64,000 bases of DNA from an uncultured Prochlorococcus sp. Its GTDB lineage: Bacteria > Cyanobacteriota > Cyanobacteriia > PCC-6307 > Cyanobiaceae. The stretch lies in contig CACNWD010000002.1 in assembly GCA_902624085.1 (NCBI GenBank), positions 24,166 to 88,165 of the forward strand. The letters are read 5' to 3'. The position numbers and the translations under genes were made by a program. Of the stretch, positions 52,472 to 60,582 are shown piece after piece. The notes beneath the pieces were generated by a model. That model had not been told where the DNA came from and did no database searches. It saw nothing but the letters and a program-made list of their open reading frames with translations. The stretch's first letter is position 1; each line of letters starts with the position of its first letter.

Positions 52472-52669
52472 ATGTCATCTAAAATTTCTTACAAAGACAA
52501 GAACAGTCACATTAAAAAAAGATTCTCTTTTATAGAAGGAGGTCATCAATTAGAAAAACTCGAATTTGCTTTGGCTGTAGCTCAAACAAAAGGTGAAGGT
52601 AGGAAATCAGAAATTTTGAAAAAAAAGATTGTTGAGCTTGGTGGCAACATTGAGGAGCCTGGGACTTAA
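52472..52669 (+). CDS. Small conserved hypothetical protein
   Basis: The 65-residue, charged, soluble ORF contains FIEGGHQLEKLEFALAVAQTKGEGRKSEILKKKIVELGG. No family with known function is recognised. It stands alone: the 206-base gap upstream (52266-52471) shows nothing recognisable beyond AT-rich DNA, and it ends one base from the convergent aminotransferase gene. Confidence 0.6.
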   Translation: MSSKISYKDKNSHIKKRFSFIEGGHQLEKLEFALAVAQTKGEGRKSEILKKKIVELGGNIEEPGT

Positions 52670-52670
52670 T

Positions 52671-53831
52671 TTATTTTTTTAAATGTTTTTTTGCTTCAAC
52701 TAATGCTTGCCCAATATCATTCTCATTAATAATATTTTTTTCGTAAAGAGTTAGACCAATAGCAGTAATAACAGAGATAATATCTATGTCATTTATATAA
52801 CCTAAATGTCCTACTCTAAAGATTTTGCCTTTTAAATGATCTTGTCCGCCAGCTAATTGTATCCCATAATTATCTTGTATAGATTTTCTAAAAGATTCAG
52901 CGTCAAAATTTTGAGCTTCTATTGCTGTTATGGATGGACTAAGAGACTCTTCACTAGCAAATAATTTTAGGCTTAATTTTTTAGCAGCTTCTGAAATTGC
53001 GAGCTTATGTCTTTCATGCTTTTGAAAAATATTTTCTAATCCTTCGTCTTTCATCATTTTTAATGATTCATCTAAAGCGAACATTAAATTAACTGAGGGA
53101 GTAAAAGGATTGCTATTATTTATAAGACTTTTCTTGTAAGATTTTAAATCTAAATAAAATTTTGGTAAGTTTGATAATTCGGCAGCTCTCCAAGCTTTAT
53201 TACTCATAGAAATAAAGCTTAATCCTGGAGGTATCATATATCCTTTCTGAGATCCTGAAGCGACAATATCTAATTCCCATTCATCGGTTGGGACATTAAA
53301 TGCACCTATACTTGTAACACAATCAATTATTGATAAAGCCTGTTTATGTTTTCTTATATATTTACTAATAGTTTTTAAGTCATTAATTACTCCTGTTGAG
53401 GTCTCTGAGTGTGTCAAAATCACTGCTTTAATATCTTTATTAAAATCATTTTCTAAAATATCTTTGAACTTTTCAGGATCTAATGGCTTCCCCCATTCAG
53501 CATTTATTTGTATTACTTTTAAACCAAATTCTTCTGCTACTTTTACCCATCTTTGCCCAAACTTTCCATTTTCCCCACAAATAACTGTATCTCCTCTGCT
53601 TAGTGTATTTATGATGCCAGCCTCCATCGCTGCTGTTCCACTCCCAGTAATTGTTAAAATTTCATTTTTTGTTTGATGAAGCCACTGTAAATTTTCAGTT
53701 GTAGATTTCACGATGTTTTGAAAATCTTTACTTCTGTGACCAATAGGATGCCTTCCTAATGCTTCTAAAGCTCTCTCTGGGACTGGTGTTGGCCCGGGGA
53801 TCATGAGTGATAATTTTTTTTGTATGGCCAC
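52671..53831 (-). CDS. Class V aminotransferase (alanine/serine-glyoxylate type)
   Basis: This PLP enzyme of 386 residues starts with LSLMIPGPTPVPERALEALGRHPIGHRS, typical of alanine-glyoxylate or serine-pyruvate transaminases. SGTAAMEAGI binds the cofactor phosphate, and the PLP Lys lies in ASGSQKGYMIPPG. In cyanobacteria such enzymes serve photorespiratory glyoxylate disposal; the exact amino donor is inferred. Confidence 0.92.
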   Translation of the reverse strand: MAIQKKLSLMIPGPTPVPERALEALGRHPIGHRSKDFQNIVKSTTENLQWLHQTKNEILTITGSGTAAMEAGIINTLSRGDTVICGENGKFGQRWVKVAEEFGLKVIQINAEWGKPLDPEKFKDILENDFNKDIKAVILTHSETSTGVINDLKTISKYIRKHKQALSIIDCVTSIGAFNVPTDEWELDIVASGSQKGYMIPPGLSFISMSNKAWRAAELSNLPKFYLDLKSYKKSLINNSNPFTPSVNLMFALDESLKMMKDEGLENIFQKHERHKLAISEAAKKLSLKLFASEESLSPSITAIEAQNFDAESFRKSIQDNYGIQLAGGQDHLKGKIFRVGHLGYINDIDIISVITAIGLTLYEKNIINENDIGQALVEAKKHLKK

Positions 53832-53891
53832 TTTTTAATAAATAGGTCATTCTAAGAGTAGTTCTCATTACATATTTTTCAATTACTTGAT

Positions 53892-55010
53892 TTGAAAAAA
53901 GGATTTTCTTTACCTTTGTGGGTCGTAGCTTCAGCTAAAGCAGCAGCAAAAAAGTTGCTTGATTTACCCTTTGACAATCATGAATTTATAAAAATACCAA
54001 ATAATAATGATGTAAAAAAAATTAAAGTACATTCTGCTGCTTCTATAAAAGAAAATAATGCAGCACTTGCGATAACCTTTGCAAATTCAGGGTTAGATCT
54101 TGATATTACAAATAATTTAGAAATATGGGTAATTGCTTCATTCGTTAAAATTAAAGATTTAGAAAACGGTTCAAAAGGAATAATCGATCTTGTTCCAGGG
54201 TATGGTGTCGGAATTGATTTCAATACAGAAAAGATATGTATCTCAGATTTTGCAAAAAAAATTATTGAAGTAAATTTGTTAGAACTTATTCCTGAGGGTT
54301 TAAAATTACGCTTGGAAATTATTTTCCCTAGAGGCAAATTTTTAGCAGAAAGAACAAGTAATAAAGCTTTTGGGATAGTAGATGGTTTATCTATTATTGG
54401 GACTACCGCTGATACTCACATTAGTGCATCTCCTGATCAATTAAAAAATGCATTGAATGAATTAGATTTAGCTATACAAGAGAATTCTACTGATGTAATT
54501 ACATTTGTAATTGGAGAAAATGGCTTGGATATTGCCAAGAAAATTGATATTCGATTTCCTATCGTTAAAGTAGGAAACTGGATTGGTCCTTTACTAGTTC
54601 ATGCGGCTACGAAAAAGGTAAAGAAAATTTTATTGTTGGGTTACTATGGAAAGCTAATAAAATTAGCTGGGGGTATTTTTCATACCCATAATCATTTAGC
54701 AGATGCCCGTATTGAAATACTTGTTTATTTAGCAATAAAAGAAAAATTACCCCTTAAGATAATTCATTCATTCATGAATAGCCAAACAATCGATGATGCC
54801 ATAAAAGTTGTTGAAGGATTTAACATGGAAGTTGCTCAAAAGTTAATATCTAAAATTTCTAATCAAGTAGAAATTCGCACAATAGAATACATTCAGAAAT
54901 ACATTTCGAGTGATATCAAAGTAGGAGTAGTTTTGTTTGATCGGAAAAGAAAAATAAGATCAATAAGTCAAAATTCAAAAGAAATGTTTTCAAAAATTTT
55001 TACTTTATAA
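53892..55010 (+). CDS. cbiD: Cobalt-precorrin-5B C1-methyltransferase
   Basis: CbiD methylates C1 of the corrin ring in the anaerobic cobalamin pathway. Prochlorococcus makes pseudocobalamin, which queG (30187) would also use. The 372 residues start FSLPLWVVASAKAAAKKLL. The family blocks VPGYGVGIDF, LRLEIIFPRGKFLAERTSNKAFGIVDGLSIIGTTA and the later HTHNHLADARIE are clear. Initiation is at TTG 53892, the only start in this frame near the conserved N-terminus. Confidence 0.9.
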   Translation: MKKGFSLPLWVVASAKAAAKKLLDLPFDNHEFIKIPNNNDVKKIKVHSAASIKENNAALAITFANSGLDLDITNNLEIWVIASFVKIKDLENGSKGIIDLVPGYGVGIDFNTEKICISDFAKKIIEVNLLELIPEGLKLRLEIIFPRGKFLAERTSNKAFGIVDGLSIIGTTADTHISASPDQLKNALNELDLAIQENSTDVITFVIGENGLDIAKKIDIRFPIVKVGNWIGPLLVHAATKKVKKILLLGYYGKLIKLAGGIFHTHNHLADARIEILVYLAIKEKLPLKIIHSFMNSQTIDDAIKVVEGFNMEVAQKLISKISNQVEIRTIEYIQKYISSDIKVGVVLFDRKRKIRSISQNSKEMFSKIFTL

Positions 55011-55056
55011 TGTCAAGTGAATTATAATTTGCAATTAATAGATATATAATTCATAT

Positions 55057-56643
55057 ATGTTTGAAAATTTAGATAGAGAAGAGAGATATCCATCTGTTTT
55101 AATAATGGACTTTGGATCGCAATACTCAGAGTTAATTGCTAGAAGAATAAGAGAAGCTAACGTCTTTTCTTTAGTAATAAGTCACCTTACTTCTTATGAT
55201 GAAATAAAAGAGTTAAACCCTAAAGGCATTATTTTAAGCGGTGGTCCAAGCTCAGTTTATGAGAATCATGCTCCCATATGTGATGAGGCAATCTTTAATT
55301 TAGGCATCCCAATCTTAGGTATATGTTATGGAATGCAATTAATGGTGCGACAGCTAGGAGGAGATGTTACTCCTGCTAAAAATAAAGCAGAATATGGAAG
55401 AGCACCTTTATTTATTGATAATGAAAATATACTTTTGAATAAAGTCAAAGACAAATCAATAATGTGGATGAGTCATGGCGATTCAATAAATCAATTACCA
55501 AGCAATTTTTTTCAAATAGCTCATACGGACAATACATCACATGCTGCGATAGCTAATGAAAAGCAAAACCTATTCGGTGTTCAATTTCATCCAGAAGTAG
55601 TTCATTCAGAATATGGATTTACAGTTATCAAGAATTTTGTACATAAAATATGTAATTGTAAAGCTGATTGGAACGCACAAACTTTTATTGAGGAAGCTAT
55701 ACCAATAATTCAAAAACAAGTAGGTAATAAAAAAGTTTTATTAGCTCTTTCAGGAGGAGTGGATTCGTCAACCTTAGCATTTTTATTACATCGAGCAATT
55801 GGAGATCAGCTGGTTTGTATGTTTATTGATCAAGGTTTTATGAGGAAAGGCGAACCAGAATTCCTAATGAATTTTTTTGATGAGAAATTTCACATAAGAG
55901 TTGAGTATATTAACTCTAGGGAACGTTTTATCAATAAACTCGAGGGAGTTACTGATCCTGAACAAAAGAGAAAAATTATAGGTACAGAATTTATTAGAGT
56001 TTTTGAAGAGGAAAGTAAAAGATTAGGACCCTTTGACTATTTAGCTCAAGGTACTCTCTATCCTGATGTAATCGAGAGTGCTGGAACAAACGTAGATCCA
56101 AAAACGGGTGAGAGAATAGCTGTAAAAATTAAAAGTCATCATAATGTCGGAGGTTTGCCAAAAGATTTACAATTTAAGTTAGTAGAGCCATTACGAAAAT
56201 TGTTTAAAGATGAGGTCCGAAAAGTAGGGAAAAATTTAGGTTTGCCAGATGAAATAGTAAAAAGACATCCTTTCCCAGGACCAGGCTTAGCTATAAGAAT
56301 ATTAGGCGAAGTATCTAATGAAAAACTTAACTGCTTGCGCGATGCTGATTGGATAGTTAGAGATGAAATTAAAAAAGCTGGCCTTTATAATGAGATTTGG
56401 CAAGCTTTTGCAGTTCTTTTACCAGTTAAAACTGTTGGAGTGATGGGAGATAAAAGGACATACGCATGGCCTATAGTTTTAAGGTGCGTTTCTAGTGAGG
56501 ATGGTATGACAGCAGATTGGTCAAAAGTTCCTTACCAAATCTTAGAGAAAATTTCAAATAGAATCGTGAATGAAGTGGAGCAAGTAAATAGAGTTGTATT
56601 TGATATAACAAGTAAACCACCAGGAACTATAGAGTGGGAGTAA
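55057..56643 (+). CDS. guaA: GMP synthase (glutamine-hydrolysing)
   Basis: GuaA aminates XMP to GMP. Of its 528 residues, the glutaminase domain carries GICYGMQLM (nucleophile Cys) and [15 protein letters not shown] (His-Glu). The ATP-pyrophosphatase domain starts [17 protein letters not shown]. The dimerisation domain ends in the family-wide [10 protein letters not shown]. The last codons and the bases after the stop are repeated at 60672 and 62323, which marks the 3' end as an integration target. The reading frame is intact. Confidence 0.97.
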   Translation: MFENLDREERYPSVLIMDFGSQYSELIARRIREANVFSLVISHLTSYDEIKELNPKGIILSGGPSSVYENHAPICDEAIFNLGIPILGICYGMQLMVRQLGGDVTPAKNKAEYGRAPLFIDNENILLNKVKDKSIMWMSHGDSINQLPSNFFQIAHTDNTSHAAIANEKQNLFGVQFHPEVVHSEYGFTVIKNFVHKICNCKADWNAQTFIEEAIPIIQKQVGNKKVLLALSGGVDSSTLAFLLHRAIGDQLVCMFIDQGFMRKGEPEFLMNFFDEKFHIRVEYINSRERFINKLEGVTDPEQKRKIIGTEFIRVFEEESKRLGPFDYLAQGTLYPDVIESAGTNVDPKTGERIAVKIKSHHNVGGLPKDLQFKLVEPLRKLFKDEVRKVGKNLGLPDEIVKRHPFPGPGLAIRILGEVSNEKLNCLRDADWIVRDEIKKAGLYNEIWQAFAVLLPVKTVGVMGDKRTYAWPIVLRCVSSEDGMTADWSKVPYQILEKISNRIVNEVEQVNRVVFDITSKPPGTIEWE

Positions 56644-56678
56644 GAAATAGGCTATAAACCTAGTTATAGTCTGAAAAA
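56623..56678 (+). repeat. Attachment-site copy A (guaA 3' end)
   Basis: The last 21 bases of guaA match copy B (60672) at 17 of 21 positions. At the same distance downstream in both copies lies AACCnAGTTATAnnnTGAAAAA (18 of 22 identical). This is the guaA-proximal boundary of insert 1. The inverted repeat AAACCTA/TAGGTTT (56656-56662, 56680-56686) overlaps its right end. Confidence 0.75.
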
Positions 56679-56681
56679 GTA

Positions 56682-56693
56682 GGTTTCACGTGG
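56682..56693 (+). repeat. GGTTTCACGTGG repeat, left end of insert 1
   Basis: The same 12-mer occurs twice at the right end of insert 1 (60583-60605). Its position just inside the boundary copy fits a recombinase arm-type site. Confidence 0.65.
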
Positions 56694-56751
56694 CCATCTT
56701 GATTTTTGTACATTCTTATAATTAATTATCTAAATACCGCAAGACTCTTAT

Positions 56752-58290
56752 TTAATCTAATTCTTGAATATGTTTTTTTATAGTTGAACATATTTTTTTT
56801 AAATTACATTTGAAAAATCCAGAATCTCCATCTTTATATTGTTCCAAATCACGATAGACTGCTTCCTCTACTTTTTGTGGATTCTGTGTAAGCCACTTTG
56901 CTGCAACAATAAATTTTGATTCCTCATTAAAAGCCATCCTGATTTGTTTTGCTCTAATTTCGGGGTTGTTAGCTATTCCTATTTTGAATTTGTCGGGAAT
57001 GGATTCATTCGATAAAACATAAATTTGGCTTTTTCTTTCAGATTTATTTTTTATTGTCATTTTATCTGAATTTAATTCTGTTGTATCGTATCTAAATTCG
57101 TATCTCGTAAATCTTTTGTCTACCTCAGCATTGGCATTTTCTTTTTGAATTTTCATAGCTATCCATACTGGATATATTCTTTTGAAACTTATAACTCCAC
57201 CTTCTAACAAAGATATTCGTTTCATTAAACCTTTACCGCCAGGAATCGCTTCAATTATATTTCTTTCAGGCAAAAATCTTTCATCAATATCAAGCGATTC
57301 CCACTCTTTTTTTGTTTTATTATTATTTAAAAATTCTCTAACTTCTATTAAAAGTTTATTTCTGGTAAGTAGTTCTGATGCTATTCCATCTTTAAATTCA
57401 AAATGATCTAATATGTTTTTGTGTTTTGTTTGCAAAAGTAATAATTGAGATTTTACCACTTTTGCATTATTTAATAATTCATCCCATTTATTGCTATCAA
57501 TATCAATATTTTTAGGAACTAAATTTTTTTGCTTAATTTCTTCTTCAGTATCTTTATAAACCTTTTTAAATAATTCTGTAACATAGTCCTCAAGGTTTGT
57601 ATCGCCATCTTTGGTTTTTATCTTCCAATTAATGTCTTGCTTATCAACTTTTTGAGTTTGTAAATTTAGATAATCAATAGTTGGAGTCTTACCAATACAC
57701 TTTGCGATTTTAAAGTTTATAAACAACTTGAAAATGTCGTTTTTCCTATTGTTATATTCAGGCCTTTGTAGGTTGCCAATAATAATATCTTCTTCAGAAT
57801 CAAAAATATTAACTCGGCCATAAAAATCTTCTTGATTAATATCATGAGTACCTGGCGCTAAAAGTTTTTCTTCAGTTTTTTTGTCAAAAAGTAGAAACCC
57901 ATTTACTTTTGGCCAAGGTAATCTAGGAATTGGCTGAAATTTATCAATGACATTCAGAATATTTATTAAATTATTTAAAGCTATAGTTCCTGTTGGTAAG
58001 GAAATTTTGTTCTCATAATATCCAAATAGATAATTAAAAAGCTTAAGACTTGGATGATTATTTAATTTTTCTAATAGTTCAATAATGTTGCCAAATTGTA
58101 TTTGTTGTGCCTCGAATTCTTTGCCTATTGCTTTGTATATAGTTAGATCCCCATCTAATTTAGTCAATAGGTTTATTAAAGAGTTCTTTACTTCAGAACT
58201 AAGACTATCGATTTTTTCTTGAAGCTCATCCTCTGTAAAATTAGCAAGATCAAAGTTTGATTTAATCGATTCTACTGAGGCTTGATTCAT
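56752..58290 (-). CDS. Accessory protein with C-terminal T5orf172/GIY-YIG-like domain
   Basis: I start at ATG 58290 (512 residues); the frame continues to a TTG at 58326. The last ~90 residues fit the T5orf172/MUG113 branch of the GIY-YIG nucleases: SQIYVLSNES, FKIGIANNPEIRAKQIRMAF with the Lys and Arg, EEAVYRDLEQYKDG with the Glu, and GFFKC. The N-terminal 400 residues are helical, rich in Lys, Asn and Glu, and match nothing I recognise. The gene fills the left half of insert 1 and is divergent from the nuclease operon, with which it shares the control region 58291-58535. Phage defence or element maintenance are guesses. Confidence 0.7.
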   Translation of the reverse strand: MNQASVESIKSNFDLANFTEDELQEKIDSLSSEVKNSLINLLTKLDGDLTIYKAIGKEFEAQQIQFGNIIELLEKLNNHPSLKLFNYLFGYYENKISLPTGTIALNNLINILNVIDKFQPIPRLPWPKVNGFLLFDKKTEEKLLAPGTHDINQEDFYGRVNIFDSEEDIIIGNLQRPEYNNRKNDIFKLFINFKIAKCIGKTPTIDYLNLQTQKVDKQDINWKIKTKDGDTNLEDYVTELFKKVYKDTEEEIKQKNLVPKNIDIDSNKWDELLNNAKVVKSQLLLLQTKHKNILDHFEFKDGIASELLTRNKLLIEVREFLNNNKTKKEWESLDIDERFLPERNIIEAIPGGKGLMKRISLLEGGVISFKRIYPVWIAMKIQKENANAEVDKRFTRYEFRYDTTELNSDKMTIKNKSERKSQIYVLSNESIPDKFKIGIANNPEIRAKQIRMAFNEESKFIVAAKWLTQNPQKVEEAVYRDLEQYKDGDSGFFKCNLKKICSTIKKHIQELD

Positions 58291-58330
58291 TATTAATAAG
58301 TGCAATTCTTTTTTAATTCTAATCAAAAAA

Positions 58331-58359
58331 TTGACAAATAAGCTTTATTTCAGCATATT
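58331..58359 (+). promoter_or_regulatory. Candidate promoter of the insert 1 operon
   Basis: TTGACA (58331-58336) is a perfect -35 box, followed after 17 bases by CATATT (58354-58359). Transcription would start about 20 bases before the operator-like repeats. A second option is the extended -10 TGCTATGCT (58416-58424) with the weak -35 TTGCAT. Confidence 0.45.
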
Positions 58360-58379
58360 TTGATAAAAAAATAATAAAT

Positions 58380-58423
58380 ATCGAGAAAACTCGATTGCAT
58401 AGCTCGAGAAAATTGTGCTATGC
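58380..58423. promoter_or_regulatory. Operator-like palindromes in the divergent control region
   Basis: ATCGAG-AAAA-CTCGAT (58380-58395) is a perfect inverted repeat. GCATAGC (58397-58403) pairs with GCTATGC (58417-58423). The motif TCGAGAAAA occurs at 58381 and 58404, 23 bases apart, about two helical turns. The ribbon-helix-helix protein of the same operon is the natural candidate to bind here; that is inference. Confidence 0.6.
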
Positions 58424-58434
58424 TTCAGGTCCAG

Positions 58435-58506
58435 GCCTTTGGGATTGCTTTAAAGTAAAAAAAACCCGTGAAGTTGACCAGAACTTCACAGGTTTTGCCC
58501 AAAGGC
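58435..58506 (+). ncRNA. Strongly structured leader RNA
   Basis: An outer 9-bp stem pairs GCCTTTGGG (58435-58443) with CCCAAAGGC (58498-58506). Inside it, bases 58461-58475 pair with 58482-58496 in a 15-position stem with a single C-A mismatch and the loop GACCAG. Between the two lies an unpaired A-rich stretch with the palindrome CTTTAAAG. The structure ends 16 bases before an AGGAGGT ribosome site (58523-58529). It could be an attenuator, a riboregulator or a stable RNA. No known riboswitch family is recognised. Confidence 0.65.
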
Positions 58507-58535
58507 TAGTACATAACACCCTAGGAGGTATTACA

Positions 58536-58676
58536 TTGACTATTCAAGCACGATCTGATGAACCTGACAAAGAAAAACAGCGAAAACTAATTTCTTTTAA
58601 AGAATATTTAAAAATTAGAAATTATTTTTTAAGGACTGTTCATAGTCCTGATGCTTTTTATCAGATGGAGGATTAG
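58536..58676 (+). CDS. 46-residue peptide, first gene of the insert 1 operon
   Basis: The start is TTG 58536, set by AGGAGGT six bases upstream. The frame is open to 58395, but those codons run through the structured leader. The product is basic and charged (MTIQARSDEPDKEKQRKL then ISFKEYLKIRNYFLRTV and HSPDAFYQMED). It could be a small DNA-binding or excisionase-like protein, but no motif shows this. The next gene starts three bases after its stop. Confidence 0.55.
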   Translation: MTIQARSDEPDKEKQRKLISFKEYLKIRNYFLRTVHSPDAFYQMED

Positions 58677-58679
58677 AAA

Positions 58680-59162
58680 GTGACTCATCCTGAACAAAAT
58701 AGTCTCTTTACGCAATCTAATGAAAGCGATAAGCACCTTTTACTTTGTCATGAAGGAATTTTAAAAGGTGTAAGTGAAAAGGTTTTGCGGAGTGACTATG
58801 GTGATTTCACCTTTGGATCAATTTATGATCCTCTCTCCGGTTCAATTGGAGATTGTCTTATTGATCTTGAGAAAGAATATACACTAACTTTAGCAAAATC
58901 TTTAATCGATCTAAATTTAAAGGTTGAACCTGGAAGTAATCATTTGAGATTAAGAGCACCAGTATTTCAATCTCTAGAGGTTCAAGAACTGGTCAATAAT
59001 TATTTCGCTAAAGAAGTAAATGAATCAAACGGACCAATATCTAGTAATCAATATCAGAAAGAAGACTACTTGGAAAACGTGATTATGAGTATTGCAGAGC
59101 AATGCAAATTAAGGGATATACCTGCTGCACTAGCCATATTTTTACCAACTAATAAAAATTAA
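58680..59162 (+). CDS. Unknown 160-residue protein of insert 1
   Basis: Initiation is at GTG 58680 with GGAGG eight bases upstream, inside the end of the preceding gene. The sequence is soluble and mixed (LLLCHEGILKGVSEKVLRS, then DYGDFTFGSIYDPLSGSIGD, and near the end YLENVIMSIAEQCKLRDIPAALAIFLP). I recognise no family. Its place directly before the nuclease gene suggests a shared task. Codon and base use resemble the neighbours. Confidence 0.7.
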   Translation: MTHPEQNSLFTQSNESDKHLLLCHEGILKGVSEKVLRSDYGDFTFGSIYDPLSGSIGDCLIDLEKEYTLTLAKSLIDLNLKVEPGSNHLRLRAPVFQSLEVQELVNNYFAKEVNESNGPISSNQYQKEDYLENVIMSIAEQCKLRDIPAALAIFLPTNKN

Positions 59163-59183
59163 ATTTTTAAAAAATACTAAATA

Positions 59184-59906
59184 ATGGAATTTTCACATTT
59201 CAAGAAAAAAGCCAAGGGTTTCGAATGCCTTGGTCCTAGCTCAGTAGCTGAGGCTGCTAGTTACTCTAATTCATGCAATTTATCCTTATGGATGAATACG
59301 AGATATAAAGCTCCTGTAGATCATGAATTTTTAGCAAAATGGGAATTAAGGCATGCTGCTGTTTTGAACCATTTAAAATTGAATATTTTAGATAAGTTTC
59401 CACATGCAGAAATTGATATGGAATTACCATTACAATCCGTAAATTTATGTGGAAATACTTTATTTGGTGTCCCTGATGCAATATGCAGATTTCCAAATGG
59501 TCAATTAATGGTTTGCGATGCGAAATCTGGCAAGAAGCGAGTCTCTCACTGGATTCAGGTCGGTTTGTATGGTCATATGATTCAAGGTTTGGCAAGAGCA
59601 AAAGGTGCACCTATTCCAGATATCTATGGTTTTGCACTTTGCTATGGAAACTTTGATCAAGAAGGAGGATTTAATAAAAATAATATTGAATTTCTTACGA
59701 TTACTGGTCCTCAATCATTAGCTGAGGTTCTTCCAGAACCTACTCGCAAACGTATTCGAGAAATACTTTCAATCTCTGGTAGTGATGACTTGCCACTCGC
59801 TAACCCTAATTCTCAAAATTGTCGTTTTTGTAAGTGGAAAATTGGATGTGATCAAGCGTTTCAAGGGTATGGAAACAAAGTTGTTGATGTTAGTGAATTT
59901 TTTTAA
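59184..59906 (+). CDS. Cas4-like PD-(D/E)XK nuclease with probable Fe-S cluster
   Basis: The 240 residues show the RecB/Cas4-type nuclease order: LRHAAVLNHL with His57, GVPD with Asp98, CDAKSG with Asp112 and Lys114, and QVGLYGHM with Gln125 and Tyr129. One Cys near the N-terminus (Cys31 in SSVAEAASYSNSC) and three near the C-terminus (Cys213, 216, 222 in CRFCKWKIGC) match the 4Fe-4S arrangement of Cas4 and AddB. No Cas1, Cas2 or CRISPR array is near. Enzymes of this type resect DNA ends; here it may serve recombination, element maintenance or defence. The fold call rests on motifs only. Confidence 0.75.
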   Translation: MEFSHFKKKAKGFECLGPSSVAEAASYSNSCNLSLWMNTRYKAPVDHEFLAKWELRHAAVLNHLKLNILDKFPHAEIDMELPLQSVNLCGNTLFGVPDAICRFPNGQLMVCDAKSGKKRVSHWIQVGLYGHMIQGLARAKGAPIPDIYGFALCYGNFDQEGGFNKNNIEFLTITGPQSLAEVLPEPTRKRIREILSISGSDDLPLANPNSQNCRFCKWKIGCDQAFQGYGNKVVDVSEFF

Positions 59907-59914
59907 GGAAAGTT

Positions 59915-60241
59915 ATGAATTTATCTATAGCTGAAGAATTTTTAAGATTTAAAAAGTTATTTAATATCAATATTGTTTCCAATAAAGAATCAATATTAGA
60001 TTTAAATAATAAATCTTTTAAAAATAATCAAGAAATTAAGAGTTTAGAAAATAAAGTTTATGCTCTTACCTATAAGATCAAAGGATTACAGGATCAAATT
60101 CTTATACTTGAAGAGAAGTTTTTAAATCTAAATGAAAAGAATCAAGATGCTGCTATTAGACAGTTGCTAGAAAAACTTGATAAAAATATTGTCGGAAAAT
60201 TTATTGAAAAAGGAGGTACAAGTACAAATGGAAAATCTTAG
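59915..60241 (+). CDS. Coiled-coil protein of insert 1
   Basis: The 108-residue product has a heptad-rich middle (EIKSLENKVYALTYKIKGLQDQILILEEKFLNLNEK) that should form a coiled coil. AAGGAA lies a few bases upstream of the ATG, at the end of the nuclease gene. It overlaps the next gene by 14 bases. Such a protein could dimerise or bridge partners; nothing more specific is visible. Confidence 0.7.
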   Translation: MNLSIAEEFLRFKKLFNINIVSNKESILDLNNKSFKNNQEIKSLENKVYALTYKIKGLQDQILILEEKFLNLNEKNQDAAIRQLLEKLDKNIVGKFIEKGGTSTNGKS

Positions 60242-60518
60242 ATCATTATCAATACAGATTAGAAATGATCAATTTAAAAAATTAAAAGAAATGTCTAAAC
60301 CAGGCGTATCAATTTCTCAATTAATTAGGACAGCAATAGATGCTATTCAAAAACCTCTGTCTCCAAGTGTCTCTTTTCAAAAATCTTCTTACAGTGAATA
60401 TGAATCAAACTCAATAATAAATCTTAAACAAATCCATGCTCTTACTACTCTTAAAAAATATGAGTTAATAACTGAGCAAGAATATATCAATATAAAAGAT
60501 AGATTAGATTTGCGATGA
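60228..60518 (+). CDS. Ribbon-helix-helix protein with SHOCT-like tail
   Basis: The start is ATG 60228, set by AGGAGGT at 60211-60217; an upstream ATG at 60177 lies inside the previous gene. Residues 6-42 (SLSIQIRNDQFKKLKEMSKP then SISQLIRTAIDAI) fit a CopG/Arc-type ribbon-helix-helix DNA-binding fold. Residues 69-94 (IHALTTLKKYELITEQEYIN) resemble SHOCT, a short oligomerisation motif. It is probably the regulator of the insert, binding the palindromes at 58380-58423. As the last gene of the operon it could repress its own expression. Confidence 0.7.
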   Translation: MENLRSLSIQIRNDQFKKLKEMSKPGVSISQLIRTAIDAIQKPLSPSVSFQKSSYSEYESNSIINLKQIHALTTLKKYELITEQEYINIKDRLDLR

Positions 60519-60530
60519 AAATATTTTCAT
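60515..60530. repeat. 16-base palindrome at the operon end
   Basis: ATGAAAATATTTTCAT is a perfect palindrome that overlaps the stop of the ribbon-helix-helix gene; a partial copy (GATATTTTC) follows. It may be a protein site or a weak terminator. Confidence 0.35.
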
Positions 60531-60582
60531 AACTGAAGATATTTTCAACCAAATTTATTATAAATGTAGGTAATCTATACGA

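Noticed and set aside
58395-58535. N-terminal 47 codons of a 93-codon open frame before the 46-residue peptide
   Set aside because: These bases form the nested hairpins and include an operator half. A strong ribosome site with a well-spaced TTG at 58536 gives a better start.
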